Assembly (NCBI GenBank): GCA_002336105.1
Contig: DDEQ01000046.1
Location: 41,970 to 105,969 of the forward strand
Length of the DNA: 64,000 nt
Direction of reading: 5' to 3'
DNA from: Chthonomonas sp. UBA1950
GTDB taxonomy: Bacteria; Armatimonadota; Fimbriimonadia; Fimbriimonadales; Fimbriimonadaceae
Made by a program: the position numbers and the translations under genes. The stretch's first letter is position 1; the number at the start of each line of letters is the position of its first letter. A model generated the notes under the pieces. It was not told the DNA's origin. It ran no database searches and saw only the letters and a program-made list of their open reading frames with translations. Below are positions 26,150-33,953 of the stretch, one piece after another.

Positions 26150-27238
26150 ATGTCTGATACAGCACCGCTAGTCACTCCGCTACACGACCGACATATCAAA
26201 GCTGGAGGGCGAATGGTTCCCTTCGCGGGTTACGACATGCCGGTGCAGTATGCAAGCGTGATCGCCGAATCGAAAGCCGTGCGAGAAGGCGTCGGCATGT
26301 TTGACGTCAGTCACATGGCTCGTTTGCGATTCAAGGGAAACGATGTATTTCCTTTCCTTGAGCATGTCACGGCGAACGATGTCTCGAAACTTCAGCCCGG
26401 AACTGGTCAGTACTCCCTACTTCCAAATGAAAAAGGCTGCACTGTTGACGACATCATTGTCTATAAGATCTCTGACGTTGAGTACTTCATGGTTGTGAAT
26501 GCTTCGAACCATGAGAAAGACGTTGCTTGGATGAAGCAGCATTTCGCTGGAGACATCTCGTTCGCGGATGAAACCGACGAGACAGCCATGATCGCCGTCC
26601 AAGGACCAACGGCAACATCAACCATAGCAGGAATCAGCGACTCTCCTGAAGCATTTCAAAACGCCCCGATGTTTGGAATTGTTAACGCGACCGTTGGAGG
26701 CTTGAAAGTGATAGGCGCACGGAGCGGTTACACCGGTGAAGACGGCTATGAACTGATTTGCTCGGCCTCCGATGCTGGAAAGCTTTGGGATGCATTGGTT
26801 GAAGCCGGAGTGACTCCCTGCGGATTAGGATCACGAGATACACTTCGAGTGGAAGCCGGCTTGCCACTCTACGGTCACGAGTTGACTGACGAGCTTAGCC
26901 CGATGGCCGCCGGACTAGGCTGGGTCATTAGCAAAACGAAATCGTTCATTGGAAGCGAGATCATCAATGTAGCCAGAGCCAACGGCACTCCAACCAAGCT
27001 TGTTGGAATTAGGCTCAACGCTAAACGACTGCTCACACCAGGCATGCCGATCTCAGTTGATGGAAAAGTCGTTGGCGAGGTCTCCAGCGGAGTTGTCTCA
27101 CCGATTTTAGATGCTGGAATTGCTTTTGCATTTATCAGCGCAGAAATCCCCCTCAAGACAGAATGCACCGTCGAGATTCGCGGCAAGGCTGAACCAGCTA
27201 CCGTGGTGAACAAGCGATTCTGGAAACGAGCTAGCTGA
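26150..27238 (+). CDS. gcvT: Aminomethyltransferase (glycine cleavage system T protein)
   Basis: Transfers the methylene group from aminomethyl-lipoyl H protein to tetrahydrofolate and releases ammonia. 362 aa from ATG 26150; a GTG at 26129 would add 7 residues. Conserved blocks: PLHDRHIKAGGRMVPFAGYD, GMFDVSHMARL, GCTVDDIIVYKI, ARSGYTGEDGYEL and SRDTLRVEAGLPLYGHEL. The folate-linked catalytic Asp is in the segment with VSPILDAGIAFAF or its neighbours. TACGCT lies 8 nt upstream of the ATG. gcvH and gcvP are not adjacent, so it is transcribed alone here. Confidence 0.95.
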   Translation: MSDTAPLVTPLHDRHIKAGGRMVPFAGYDMPVQYASVIAESKAVREGVGMFDVSHMARLRFKGNDVFPFLEHVTANDVSKLQPGTGQYSLLPNEKGCTVDDIIVYKISDVEYFMVVNASNHEKDVAWMKQHFAGDISFADETDETAMIAVQGPTATSTIAGISDSPEAFQNAPMFGIVNATVGGLKVIGARSGYTGEDGYELICSASDAGKLWDALVEAGVTPCGLGSRDTLRVEAGLPLYGHELTDELSPMAAGLGWVISKTKSFIGSEIINVARANGTPTKLVGIRLNAKRLLTPGMPISVDGKVVGEVSSGVVSPILDAGIAFAFISAEIPLKTECTVEIRGKAEPATVVNKRFWKRAS

Positions 27239-27267
27239 GTAAGTTGCTCGTTTCAGTTGCGATCGAT

Positions 27268-27287
27268 AGCCGAACTCACGTTCGGCT
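27268..27287 (+). terminator. Hairpin after gcvT without a U-tract
   Basis: AGCCGAAC (27268-27275) and GTTCGGCT (27280-27287) with a 4-nt TCAC loop. A stable 8-bp stem 30 nt after the gcvT stop; the missing T-run makes it a weak or Rho-assisted terminator, or an mRNA 3' end guard. Confidence 0.4.
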
Positions 27288-27300
27288 CAGTCTAACCAGC

Positions 27301-27306
27301 TAAATT
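27301..27306 (+). promoter_or_regulatory. -10 box of leaderless promoter for the 27313 gene
   Basis: TAAATT, then exactly 6 nt (GAGTTT), then GTG. No Shine-Dalgarno. Confidence 0.5.
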
Positions 27307-27312
27307 GAGTTT

Positions 27313-28134
27313 GTGACACGATCAAAAGTAGTCGCAGTTTGGGTGCTTACCATTTTGTGCACCGCCTGTTTGCTCGTGTATCAGCGAGTCACAGGTCCGA
27401 CGTACCCGATCCGAGTTCATAGCCAAATCGGTGGTGCAGAAGTCTCCGGCAAGCTTATAAGAACTCATTTCACAAATGGGCCTGCTTCTGTCGAAATCAC
27501 GGCTCCACAAGCAAAGGGTTCGATCTTGATTTGGCGATTGTATCCTACGCAGAACGCCTGGTCTGAAACAGAAATGGTTCGTCGTGGTGATGTCTTCAGT
27601 GCAACACTGCCGCAACTTCCCCAAGCCGGGAAGGTCGAGTACTACGTCAAAGTGACCGGCCCGAGTGGTACAGGGGTTACTCCCGCTGAGGGGTCGGCAA
27701 TCCTACGATACAAAGGGGAAACTCCCGCGTGGCTCGTAGTTATCCACGTCCTGTTCATGTTTTTAGGGCCTTTTTTCGCTTTTCGAGCGGCAACGGGTCT
27801 GCTATTTGGTGACAAGAATCCGAGTAAATGGCTTCCGGCGCTGGTGTTCTTCCTTAGTGTAGGTGGGTTTATCCTCGGTCCTTGGATGCAGCTGCTTTCG
27901 TTTGGCGCGCTCTGGACTGGCTGGCCAGTAGGAGAGGACCTTACCGATACCAAAACTCTCATCGCGATTGCCGGATGGATCGTTGCATTCGTAGCAGACC
28001 ACCGTCAGCTAAGCTGGAATCGATATGCATTTTGGGGCGCAATGCTCATCATGCTCACTGTCTTTATCATTCCTCACAGCGTCCGAGGCAGTCAGATAGA
28101 TTGGTCAAAACAATCCGCCAAAAGCAGTAAGTAA
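27313..28134 (+). CDS. Hypothetical multi-pass membrane protein with extracytoplasmic beta domain
   Basis: 273 aa from GTG. One N-terminal helix (VVAVWVLTILCTACLLVY), then ~110 residues outside the cytoplasm that look like an immunoglobulin/fibronectin-type sandwich (ILIWRLYPTQNAWSETEMV, GKVEYYVKVTGPSG). Four further membrane helices follow (LVVIHVLFMFLGPFFAFRA, ALVFFLSVGGFILGPWM, TLIAIAGWIVAFVAD, FWGAMLIMLTVFIIP). A short charged tail ends it. I do not recognise the family. No neighbours overlap it. Confidence 0.6.
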   Translation: MTRSKVVAVWVLTILCTACLLVYQRVTGPTYPIRVHSQIGGAEVSGKLIRTHFTNGPASVEITAPQAKGSILIWRLYPTQNAWSETEMVRRGDVFSATLPQLPQAGKVEYYVKVTGPSGTGVTPAEGSAILRYKGETPAWLVVIHVLFMFLGPFFAFRAATGLLFGDKNPSKWLPALVFFLSVGGFILGPWMQLLSFGALWTGWPVGEDLTDTKTLIAIAGWIVAFVADHRQLSWNRYAFWGAMLIMLTVFIIPHSVRGSQIDWSKQSAKSSK

Positions 28135-28159
28135 CAGGTCTACATCGGCAGAACCTGGG

Positions 28160-28165
28160 TTGACA
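28160..28165 (+). promoter_or_regulatory. TTGACA -35-like box before the terminase gene
   Basis: A perfect TTGACA 28-34 nt before the ATG at 28194. The -10 is poor at 17-nt spacing (GCCTAT), so the call is tentative. If used, the transcript would be leaderless or nearly so. Confidence 0.35.
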
Positions 28166-28193
28166 ATCCTTACCCCTCATATGCCTATGGGGC

Positions 28194-29444
28194 ATGGAGA
28201 ACTTTCTCACCAAGCTGGAGCCTTTCTGGAAGCCGCACCCAGGCCAGCTTGAGTTTCTGCTCAGCCGAGCCAAGACGAAGGTTCTCGCTTGTGGGCGACG
28301 ATGGGGAAAGACTGATGCCTGCGCGGTTCAAATCCTCCGTTCGATCAATGAAAAGCCAACGGGCAAATATCTGATCGTCGCCCCAACACTGAACCAAGCT
28401 CGGATACTTTTTGACCGATTTGTGGAGATGTTTCAGTTGCTTTGGCCCGTTAATGACGCCAAAGTGAGTCTCTCACCCTTTCCTTCCCTAAGACAAGACG
28501 GCCAATTTGTGTCCGCGAGGTCTGCTTTTACTCCAAGGAATCTACGCGGCCTTGAAGCCGACGATATCATCGTCGATGAGGCAGCTTATGTTTCCGATCA
28601 CGTTCTGAATGATGTTCTTTGGCCGATGCTGGCAACAACCGACGGTTCGATGACATTGATCAGTACGCCGCACGGGTTTAACGCTTTTTGGCGACTATTC
28701 GACAGGGGACAGCGGGATGATCCGAACATCTGGTCTCGCTGCGGACCTTCCTCCGAAAACCCACGAGTGCATCGCCGTTTCCTCGATATGCAACGGACAA
28801 TTGTCGATGAGAGAACGTTCCAGATCGAATACGAAGCCGCGTTTTTTGACACGGAGTCAACGGTTTTTGCCTTTGAAATCATCGCAGAAGCTCAGCAGCA
28901 AGACATGAACGAGGCGCATGGCCCGATCTCGATTGGAATTGACTGGGGCAAAGTTCAAGACTACACTGCGGTCGCTGTTCTGCAGGGAACCGAAGAAGGC
29001 TGCTGGCTCTTGTCTCTACAGCGCTTTCATCATGCCGATCATCAACAACTCGCAAGGCAAGCAGCCTCTATTTCCCGCCTGTATCCAAACGCAACCATCA
29101 CACTCGACAGCACCGGAGTTGGAGACGCTATAGAGGAGTTCTTTAGGTCGGAGATCGGAAATCGTCCGTTTCGTGGGCACCAAATTACCGCAAGCAACAA
29201 ACCAGAAATGATCCAACGGCTGGTTTCACTCTTTCAGCGCCGCAAGATCAAGATTCTCCCGGATCAGGTTCTTCTTCGAGAGCTCGCAGCTTTTCGATCC
29301 GTGCGAACTGCCACTGGGCACGTAAAGCTTCAGGCTGCCGGAAGCGAGCACGATGACACCGTAATCGCCTTAGCCCTGGCAGCCTCTGAACTTCATCGTC
29401 CTAGCACTGGCTCGGTCTCCATCGGCGAATCACCGTCCTTCTAG
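28194..29444 (+). CDS. Phage-type terminase large subunit, intact
   Basis: 416 aa DNA-packaging motor protein with both halves complete. ATPase: Walker A CGRRWGKT (33-40), Walker B with DDIIVDEAAY (Asp128-Glu129), coupling motif LISTPHG. Nuclease (RNase H-like): acidic residues in IGIDWGK (Asp250), TLDSTGVGD (Asp305) and EHDDT near 388-391. All catalytic carboxylates are in place, so it looks functional. Directly followed by a portal gene 27 nt later but by no capsid, protease or tail gene, and it lacks a recognisable small subunit. It may be a relic, a domesticated module or part of a split gene-transfer-agent locus. Confidence 0.9.
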   Translation: MENFLTKLEPFWKPHPGQLEFLLSRAKTKVLACGRRWGKTDACAVQILRSINEKPTGKYLIVAPTLNQARILFDRFVEMFQLLWPVNDAKVSLSPFPSLRQDGQFVSARSAFTPRNLRGLEADDIIVDEAAYVSDHVLNDVLWPMLATTDGSMTLISTPHGFNAFWRLFDRGQRDDPNIWSRCGPSSENPRVHRRFLDMQRTIVDERTFQIEYEAAFFDTESTVFAFEIIAEAQQQDMNEAHGPISIGIDWGKVQDYTAVAVLQGTEEGCWLLSLQRFHHADHQQLARQAASISRLYPNATITLDSTGVGDAIEEFFRSEIGNRPFRGHQITASNKPEMIQRLVSLFQRRKIKILPDQVLLRELAAFRSVRTATGHVKLQAAGSEHDDTVIALALAASELHRPSTGSVSIGESPSF

Positions 29445-29471
29445 ACCCCCGACTCATTTCATTACAAACAG

Positions 29472-30554
29472 ATGTCCATTTTCACTAAGATATTCAACCG
29501 TTTTCCGAAGGGCGAAATTGCACCTTCACTGACCATTTGGGAACGACAATCCGCCGAACTCAACACCACAAGTACCAGCGGATTACCTTATGAAACCTAT
29601 TCGTTGATGGAGAAGGACTCCATGATTCAGACCGCCCTGAACGTCAAAAGGCTCGGTGTGCTCGCAGCTCCGTACGAAGTAATTCCTGCCGATTCGAGTT
29701 TAGAAGCTCAACAGAAAGCAGACTTTGTTCTGGATGCGTTCGCAAGACTCCAAGGATCTGTCAACACTGTGTTATTGTCGGCCATGGAGGCTTTTAGCAA
29801 GGGTTGGTCCGTTCAAGAGTGCGTGTACGAACAGTCCGATGGACGAATCTGGTTAACCGCAGTTCGCGCTAAAGACCCTTCCCTTTTTGGCTTGATACTT
29901 GATGAATATGGACGGTTATCCGGACTAAAACTGCATATGCCCGGCCAAAACGCTGTCACCTTGCCACTGGGCAGATTCGTGGTGTATCGACATGGGCTCA
30001 GCTATTCACGCCCGAAAGGTCGAAGCGATTTGGATGCCGCATACCCGCACTATTTGGCCAAACAATCGCTGCTCAATGCCTGGCGGTCGCACTTAGAGAA
30101 GTTTGCCAGCCCAACCGTACTTGGAAGATTTGGACGCAACCTGAATTCTTCTGATCGAACTGACCTACAACGGGCCCTCAACCGACTACCAAAGATTGGC
30201 TCCATTCTCTTTCCCGATGATGTCCAGATCACCACCATCGGCGGACAAAGCGATGCTTCAACCGGTTATCTCGACGCGATAGCATTTCACAATCGAGAAA
30301 TAGCCCGCGCTATCATCGGTCAAACGCTGACCACCGACGAAGGATCGAGGATTGGGTCGCTGGCTTTAGGGCGAGTTCACCTGCAGGTCTTGCTTCTGCA
30401 GCTACAGGCACTTCGGAAGGAACTCGCTGATACGGTGATGACAGAGCAGATCATCCGGCCGCTTGTGGAGCTAAATTTTGGTCCAGGGCAAATTCCTCGA
30501 TTTGTGTTTTCCAAAGGTTCAACTCCGGCATTTACAGAGGGAATCCTGCCCTAA
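29472..30554 (+). CDS. Phage portal protein, DUF935 (Mu gp29-like)
   Basis: 360 aa. Matches the DUF935 portal pattern: an early LIWERQ-type head segment, SLMEKDSMIQTALNVKRLGV (the D-x-x-I-x-x-x-l-x-x-R motif), a wing and stem region (SKGWSVQECVYEQ), and the clip-side ARAIIGQTLTTDEG. Portals form the dodecameric ring in a procapsid vertex and dock the terminase encoded just upstream. Somewhat shorter than typical Mu-like portals (~450-500 aa), mainly at the C-terminus. The reading frame is uninterrupted. The next gene is a two-component kinase, not a phage gene. Confidence 0.85.
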   Translation: MSIFTKIFNRFPKGEIAPSLTIWERQSAELNTTSTSGLPYETYSLMEKDSMIQTALNVKRLGVLAAPYEVIPADSSLEAQQKADFVLDAFARLQGSVNTVLLSAMEAFSKGWSVQECVYEQSDGRIWLTAVRAKDPSLFGLILDEYGRLSGLKLHMPGQNAVTLPLGRFVVYRHGLSYSRPKGRSDLDAAYPHYLAKQSLLNAWRSHLEKFASPTVLGRFGRNLNSSDRTDLQRALNRLPKIGSILFPDDVQITTIGGQSDASTGYLDAIAFHNREIARAIIGQTLTTDEGSRIGSLALGRVHLQVLLLQLQALRKELADTVMTEQIIRPLVELNFGPGQIPRFVFSKGSTPAFTEGILP

Positions 30555-30606
30555 ACAGGTACCTCTGCCGGGACCTCTGAATACGACATTTCCGACAATT
30601 CTATTG

Positions 30607-32043
30607 ATGGCGACCGTAACGCTAACACTTGTTGATGCATGGGAATTATTTGATCCTCGTCTATCTGCGAGTGGTGATCTTGTCACCTATCTAAGAGCTG
30701 TGCTCACCAAATCAACGAAGTGGTTCGAAGCAACGGGTGGCTCAATTTTCCTGAGTTCCATAGGCGGCATCTATTCACTAGCAGCACAGGTCGGACCGAC
30801 AAAACTGCCTCAAGATGCGACCATACACTTCGGCGTTGGAGTCGCGGGTACCGCGATTGAAACGGGCAAACCGATGATCGTGAATGATCCGAGGAAGATG
30901 CCTGCCCTCAAGGGAAGGGTCAAGGAAACTCGGGAATCCATCGGAAGCGCATTAGTCATTCCGCTGGTTTTGCCCGAAACTGGCTGTGTTGGCGTCCTGA
31001 ACCTTTCCCGGTGCAAAGGGTGTACCGAGTTTGACGAGGAAGATCTAGCGCGCGCGAGAGCCGTCGCGCACCAAGTTGCTCTTGCTGTCGGAAATAAGCT
31101 CTTGCTCGACCAGGCTCATGAGTCGGGCGAACAACTCAAGTCCGTCGTTGACTCACTCGATGTTGCGGTTTGCGTTCTCGACGCTGAAGGAAACATACAA
31201 GTAGAGAATGCACGAACTCGAACGCTGAGAATGGAAGGAGTGATTGATCAGATCCTCTCTCGGTTCGGTAGAGAGGGTCGTCATGAAATCGACGGAAGGG
31301 TGTATTGGGTACAGCAAAGCCCGGCAGCATCTGGGGCTGTCATAGCCGTCTATGATCTGACTGAGCACGAACGAAGTCGTGAGGAATCCTCACGATTAAA
31401 GCGACTAGCCGAGATTGGCCAAATGGCAGCCGCAATCGCTCATGACATTAGAAATCCGCTAACCGGAATTCGAACTGCGGCCCAAATGATTCCGCAGATT
31501 CCAGAGCAGGCGAAAGAACTTGCCGACATGATTGAGGAGGAAGTTGTTCGTCTAAATCGGTTGTGCGAGGAGTTCTTGGAACTCGCCCGTCCTATGGACA
31601 TCAAGAAAAAACGTATTAACCTCACTGACCCCGTGAGCCGCGTTTGCCGTCTAGTTGAACGCGAGTATGAGGCCGCCGGAGTTCAGCTGAGGGTTGAGTT
31701 TCCTCTCGAATCGCCAACAATTCATGCCGATGCCATGCGAATTGAACAAGCGATGCGAAACGTTTTGAGAAACGCTTTGCAAGCATGCAAACCAGGAGGA
31801 GCAGTTACTGTGACCGTCGATCAAGGTCAAGTAACGGTTACCGACGACGGTTGCGGCATGAGTCAGGACGCTGTTGAACACGCAGGGACTCCGTTCTTTA
31901 CGACGAAGGCACAAGGAACAGGGCTAGGGTTGAGCAATGTTCGTAAAATCGTTGAAGCACACAAAGGCAAATTGACCTTCAAATCAGGAGAAGGACAAGG
32001 CACGACTGTGATCATGCAATTTCCAATTGAGGACAGTAAATGA
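30607..32043 (+). CDS. GAF/PAS sensor histidine kinase, NtrB-like
   Basis: 478 aa from ATG 30607; a longer frame begins inside the portal gene and is rejected. N-terminal GAF domain (~30-190: GVAGTAIETGKPMIVND, ALVIPLVLPETGCVGVLNLS), a short PAS-like part (SLDVAVCVLDAEGNI), then HisKA with His279 in AAIAHDIRNPL and HATPase_c with NVLRNALQACKPGG, VTDDGCGM and GTGLGLSNVRKIVEAH. No membrane segment: a cytoplasmic sensor, GAF ligand unknown. Stop overlaps the start of the regulator gene as ATGA, so the two proteins form a pair. Confidence 0.92.
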   Translation: MATVTLTLVDAWELFDPRLSASGDLVTYLRAVLTKSTKWFEATGGSIFLSSIGGIYSLAAQVGPTKLPQDATIHFGVGVAGTAIETGKPMIVNDPRKMPALKGRVKETRESIGSALVIPLVLPETGCVGVLNLSRCKGCTEFDEEDLARARAVAHQVALAVGNKLLLDQAHESGEQLKSVVDSLDVAVCVLDAEGNIQVENARTRTLRMEGVIDQILSRFGREGRHEIDGRVYWVQQSPAASGAVIAVYDLTEHERSREESSRLKRLAEIGQMAAAIAHDIRNPLTGIRTAAQMIPQIPEQAKELADMIEEEVVRLNRLCEEFLELARPMDIKKKRINLTDPVSRVCRLVEREYEAAGVQLRVEFPLESPTIHADAMRIEQAMRNVLRNALQACKPGGAVTVTVDQGQVTVTDDGCGMSQDAVEHAGTPFFTTKAQGTGLGLSNVRKIVEAHKGKLTFKSGEGQGTTVIMQFPIEDSK

Positions 32044-33221
32044 ATAGCAAGCCACGGATTCTCGTAGTGGATGATGAGCCAACCATCCGACGCATTCTCA
32101 CCATGGCGTTTGACAAAGTCGGATACGAAACTCATGCTGCAGAAGATGTCAGAGTCGCTATTCAGAAGCTTGAGGAATACTCTTTCAGCCTCATCCTCAC
32201 CGATGTAACCATGCCAGGTGCAAGCGGATACGATCTTCTCAAGCATGTCCGAGAGAACTATCCTGATACAAACGTGGTGATCATGACTGCCTTTGGCACC
32301 ATTCCTCAGGCAATACAAGCGATACGAGACGGAGCACATGAGTACATCACCAAGCCGTTCGATTTGGACCACCTGAAGAAAGTTGTTGCAGGGGCATTGC
32401 GTAGCCCAAAGACTAAGGAGAAGAAAGCAAAGTCTAGCTCTTCAGTCCCCGAAGGTGAGCCATTCCTCGCTGAATCTAGCGGAATGAAAGAGGTTGCTGA
32501 GTTGGTTAAGCAAGTTGCTGATTCTCGGGCAACGGTGATGATCGGCGGCGAAAGTGGGGTTGGAAAAGAGGTCGTCGCTCGCTCACTTCATAAGCTTTCC
32601 TCACGATCTTCAAAGTCGTTTGTGGCTGTTAGTTGCGCCGCGATCCCTGAGTCCCTTATGGAAGCCGAACTATTCGGTCATGAAAAGGGAGCTTTCACAG
32701 GGGCACAAGCAGCCAAAGCTGGAAAGTTCGAACTGGCAAGTGGCGGAACGCTGTTTCTCGATGAAATTGGCGAAGTCCCAATGTCGATTCAAGTCAAACT
32801 TCTTCGCGTCCTACAGGAACGTGAGGTCGAGCGTCTTGGCGCGACGAAACCGACGAAAGTCGATGTGAGACTCGTCACCGCTACAAATCGAGATCTCCGT
32901 GAAATGGTGGGGGCGGGAAGCTTCCGTCTCGACTTGCTTTATCGCCTACAAGTTGTAGAGATCAACGTACCGTCGCTAAGAGACCGGCTGAACGATATTT
33001 TGCCGTTAGCGAATCTGTTCCTTCAGAAGTTTGGAAGCGAGAACGACCGTGCACCTCTGGTCGTTGGAGCCGAAGCCACAAAGGCACTGCTCAGCTATAG
33101 TTGGCCAGGAAACGTTAGGGAACTTGAGAATGCGATGGAACGAGCCACTGTCTTAGCTAGTCCAGCGGAATCAGAACTTACACTCAAACTATTGCCTCAT
33201 CCGATGCTGAAGGTTGCTTAG
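32040..33221 (+). CDS. NtrC-family sigma-54 activator lacking a DNA-binding domain
   Basis: 393 aa. Receiver domain 1-120 (ILVVDDEPTIRR, LILTDVTMPG, YITKPF). AAA+ domain: Walker A GESGVGKE near 170-177, sigma-54-contact GAFTGA at 217-222, Walker B in TLFLDEIGEV, arginine-finger region LRDRLNDILPLA. It ends with MERATVLASPAESELTLKL plus nine residues, just where the Fis-type helix-turn-helix should begin; typical family members are 440-480 aa. No HTH appears in any frame downstream, so this looks natural rather than frameshifted. Such proteins activate sigma-54 holoenzyme from solution. Translationally coupled to the kinase. rpoN is not in the window. Confidence 0.9.
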   Translation: MNSKPRILVVDDEPTIRRILTMAFDKVGYETHAAEDVRVAIQKLEEYSFSLILTDVTMPGASGYDLLKHVRENYPDTNVVIMTAFGTIPQAIQAIRDGAHEYITKPFDLDHLKKVVAGALRSPKTKEKKAKSSSSVPEGEPFLAESSGMKEVAELVKQVADSRATVMIGGESGVGKEVVARSLHKLSSRSSKSFVAVSCAAIPESLMEAELFGHEKGAFTGAQAAKAGKFELASGGTLFLDEIGEVPMSIQVKLLRVLQEREVERLGATKPTKVDVRLVTATNRDLREMVGAGSFRLDLLYRLQVVEINVPSLRDRLNDILPLANLFLQKFGSENDRAPLVVGAEATKALLSYSWPGNVRELENAMERATVLASPAESELTLKLLPHPMLKVA

Positions 33222-33311
33222 GATAACGAATGAATTCATTTTCCTATTTACAGATCTGCATTTACCAAAGATCCACTCTCTATAGGGTTCAATCAGGGTC
33301 GAGAGAATCTG

Positions 33312-33494
33312 ATGAAACTTGCCTCAGCATTTGGAATTGGCCTCATCCTAACCGGACTTGCTATTTTCCTATTGAAGCCGATCCCCGGTGATGGAACAGC
33401 ACGAACTTACGGAATCGTAAATGGCACAGTGGGCGGGATTATTTCTGCCATCGGATATCTGATTCTTAATCACCAAAAAACAAAGAAGCCGTGA
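33312..33494 (+). CDS. Small two-helix membrane protein
   Basis: 60 aa: two hydrophobic segments (AFGIGLILTGLAIFLL and IVNGTVGGIISAIGYLIL) joined by a short polar turn, and a basic tail (NHQKTKKP). CGAGAG upstream is a fair ribosome binding site. No recognised family. It stands between the regulator gene and the riboswitch, on the same strand as both. Confidence 0.55.
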   Translation: MKLASAFGIGLILTGLAIFLLKPIPGDGTARTYGIVNGTVGGIISAIGYLILNHQKTKKP

Positions 33495-33522
33495 TAGAAT
33501 AAGTACGTGGCTGCATAGCCAA

Positions 33523-33635
33523 CGTCTAATCTCGTGAAAACGAGAGCGGGGGAACCATGCCTTAAAGGGGTGTATGGAGTCGAATGACTTCTAGGGTAAC
33601 TCTTGGCCCGAACCCGACAGCTAACTCCGTAGACG
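33523..33635 (+). ncRNA. Cyclic-di-AMP riboswitch (ydaO/yuaA family)
   Basis: Strong match to the ydaO/yuaA aptamer consensus. P1 pairs CGTCTA (33523-33528) with TAGACG (33630-33635); a side hairpin TCTCG...CGAGA (33530-33545) follows. The invariant blocks are there in order: GAGCGGGGGAACC, GGGGTG (33567-33572), AGGGTAACTCTTGGCCCGAA, and AACCCGACAGCTAAC. It binds c-di-AMP, in known cases switching off cell-wall hydrolase or potassium/osmolyte genes. No such gene follows here; a terminator lies 207 nt further on and the next gene is a diguanylate cyclase at 33954. Confidence 0.93.
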
Positions 33636-33687
33636 AGCATGAGTCGGAATGCGCGCGCACGACGCCAGTGAATAGCTGGAAGAGAAG

Positions 33688-33765
33688 ATGGAACATAGGC
33701 GTTTCATCAGGGTGCCCATGACTTTGCATTGCAGTCGCTTGGAGGCTTTCAAGCCGTCTAACTAG
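33688..33765 (+). CDS. Possible 25-aa small ORF in the riboswitch leader
   Basis: ATG with GGAAGAGAAG just upstream, encoding 25 residues beginning EHRRFIRVPMTL and ending at TAG, wholly between the c-di-AMP aptamer and the terminator. The start resembles the Arg-rich opening of PilZ domains (RR-x-x-RVP), but no remainder of such a domain is present in any frame. Could be a real leader peptide, the head of a decayed gene, or chance. Confidence 0.25.
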   Translation: MEHRRFIRVPMTLHCSRLEAFKPSN

Positions 33766-33841
33766 GTCTTTGGCTGCAACGACGCAGTGTCAACTTCGGT
33801 TTAGAAGGCGGGATTTCCTCCGCAACACCTCCTGTTGAACG

Positions 33842-33874
33842 AGCCCTCGCCTAAAAACGGGGGCTTTTCCTTTT
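33842..33874 (+). terminator. Intrinsic terminator of the riboswitch transcript
   Basis: AGCCCTCG (33842-33849) and CGGGGGCT (33858-33865), with one G-T pair and an 8-nt loop, then TTTTCCTTTT. Presumably the expression-platform terminator controlled by the aptamer, though the distance is unusually long. Confidence 0.8.
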
Positions 33875-33953
33875 AGATATCGAGTGATTGAACCTAATTT
33901 TCCGGACAAAAAGGGACGACAATTCCATTAAGTCGGTTAACCAAATTTAGTCT

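Noticed and set aside
30478..30606. N-terminal extension of the GAF kinase into the portal gene
   Set aside because: The 43 extra residues overlap coding sequence of the portal and are not GAF-like; the ATG at 30607 gives a normal start.
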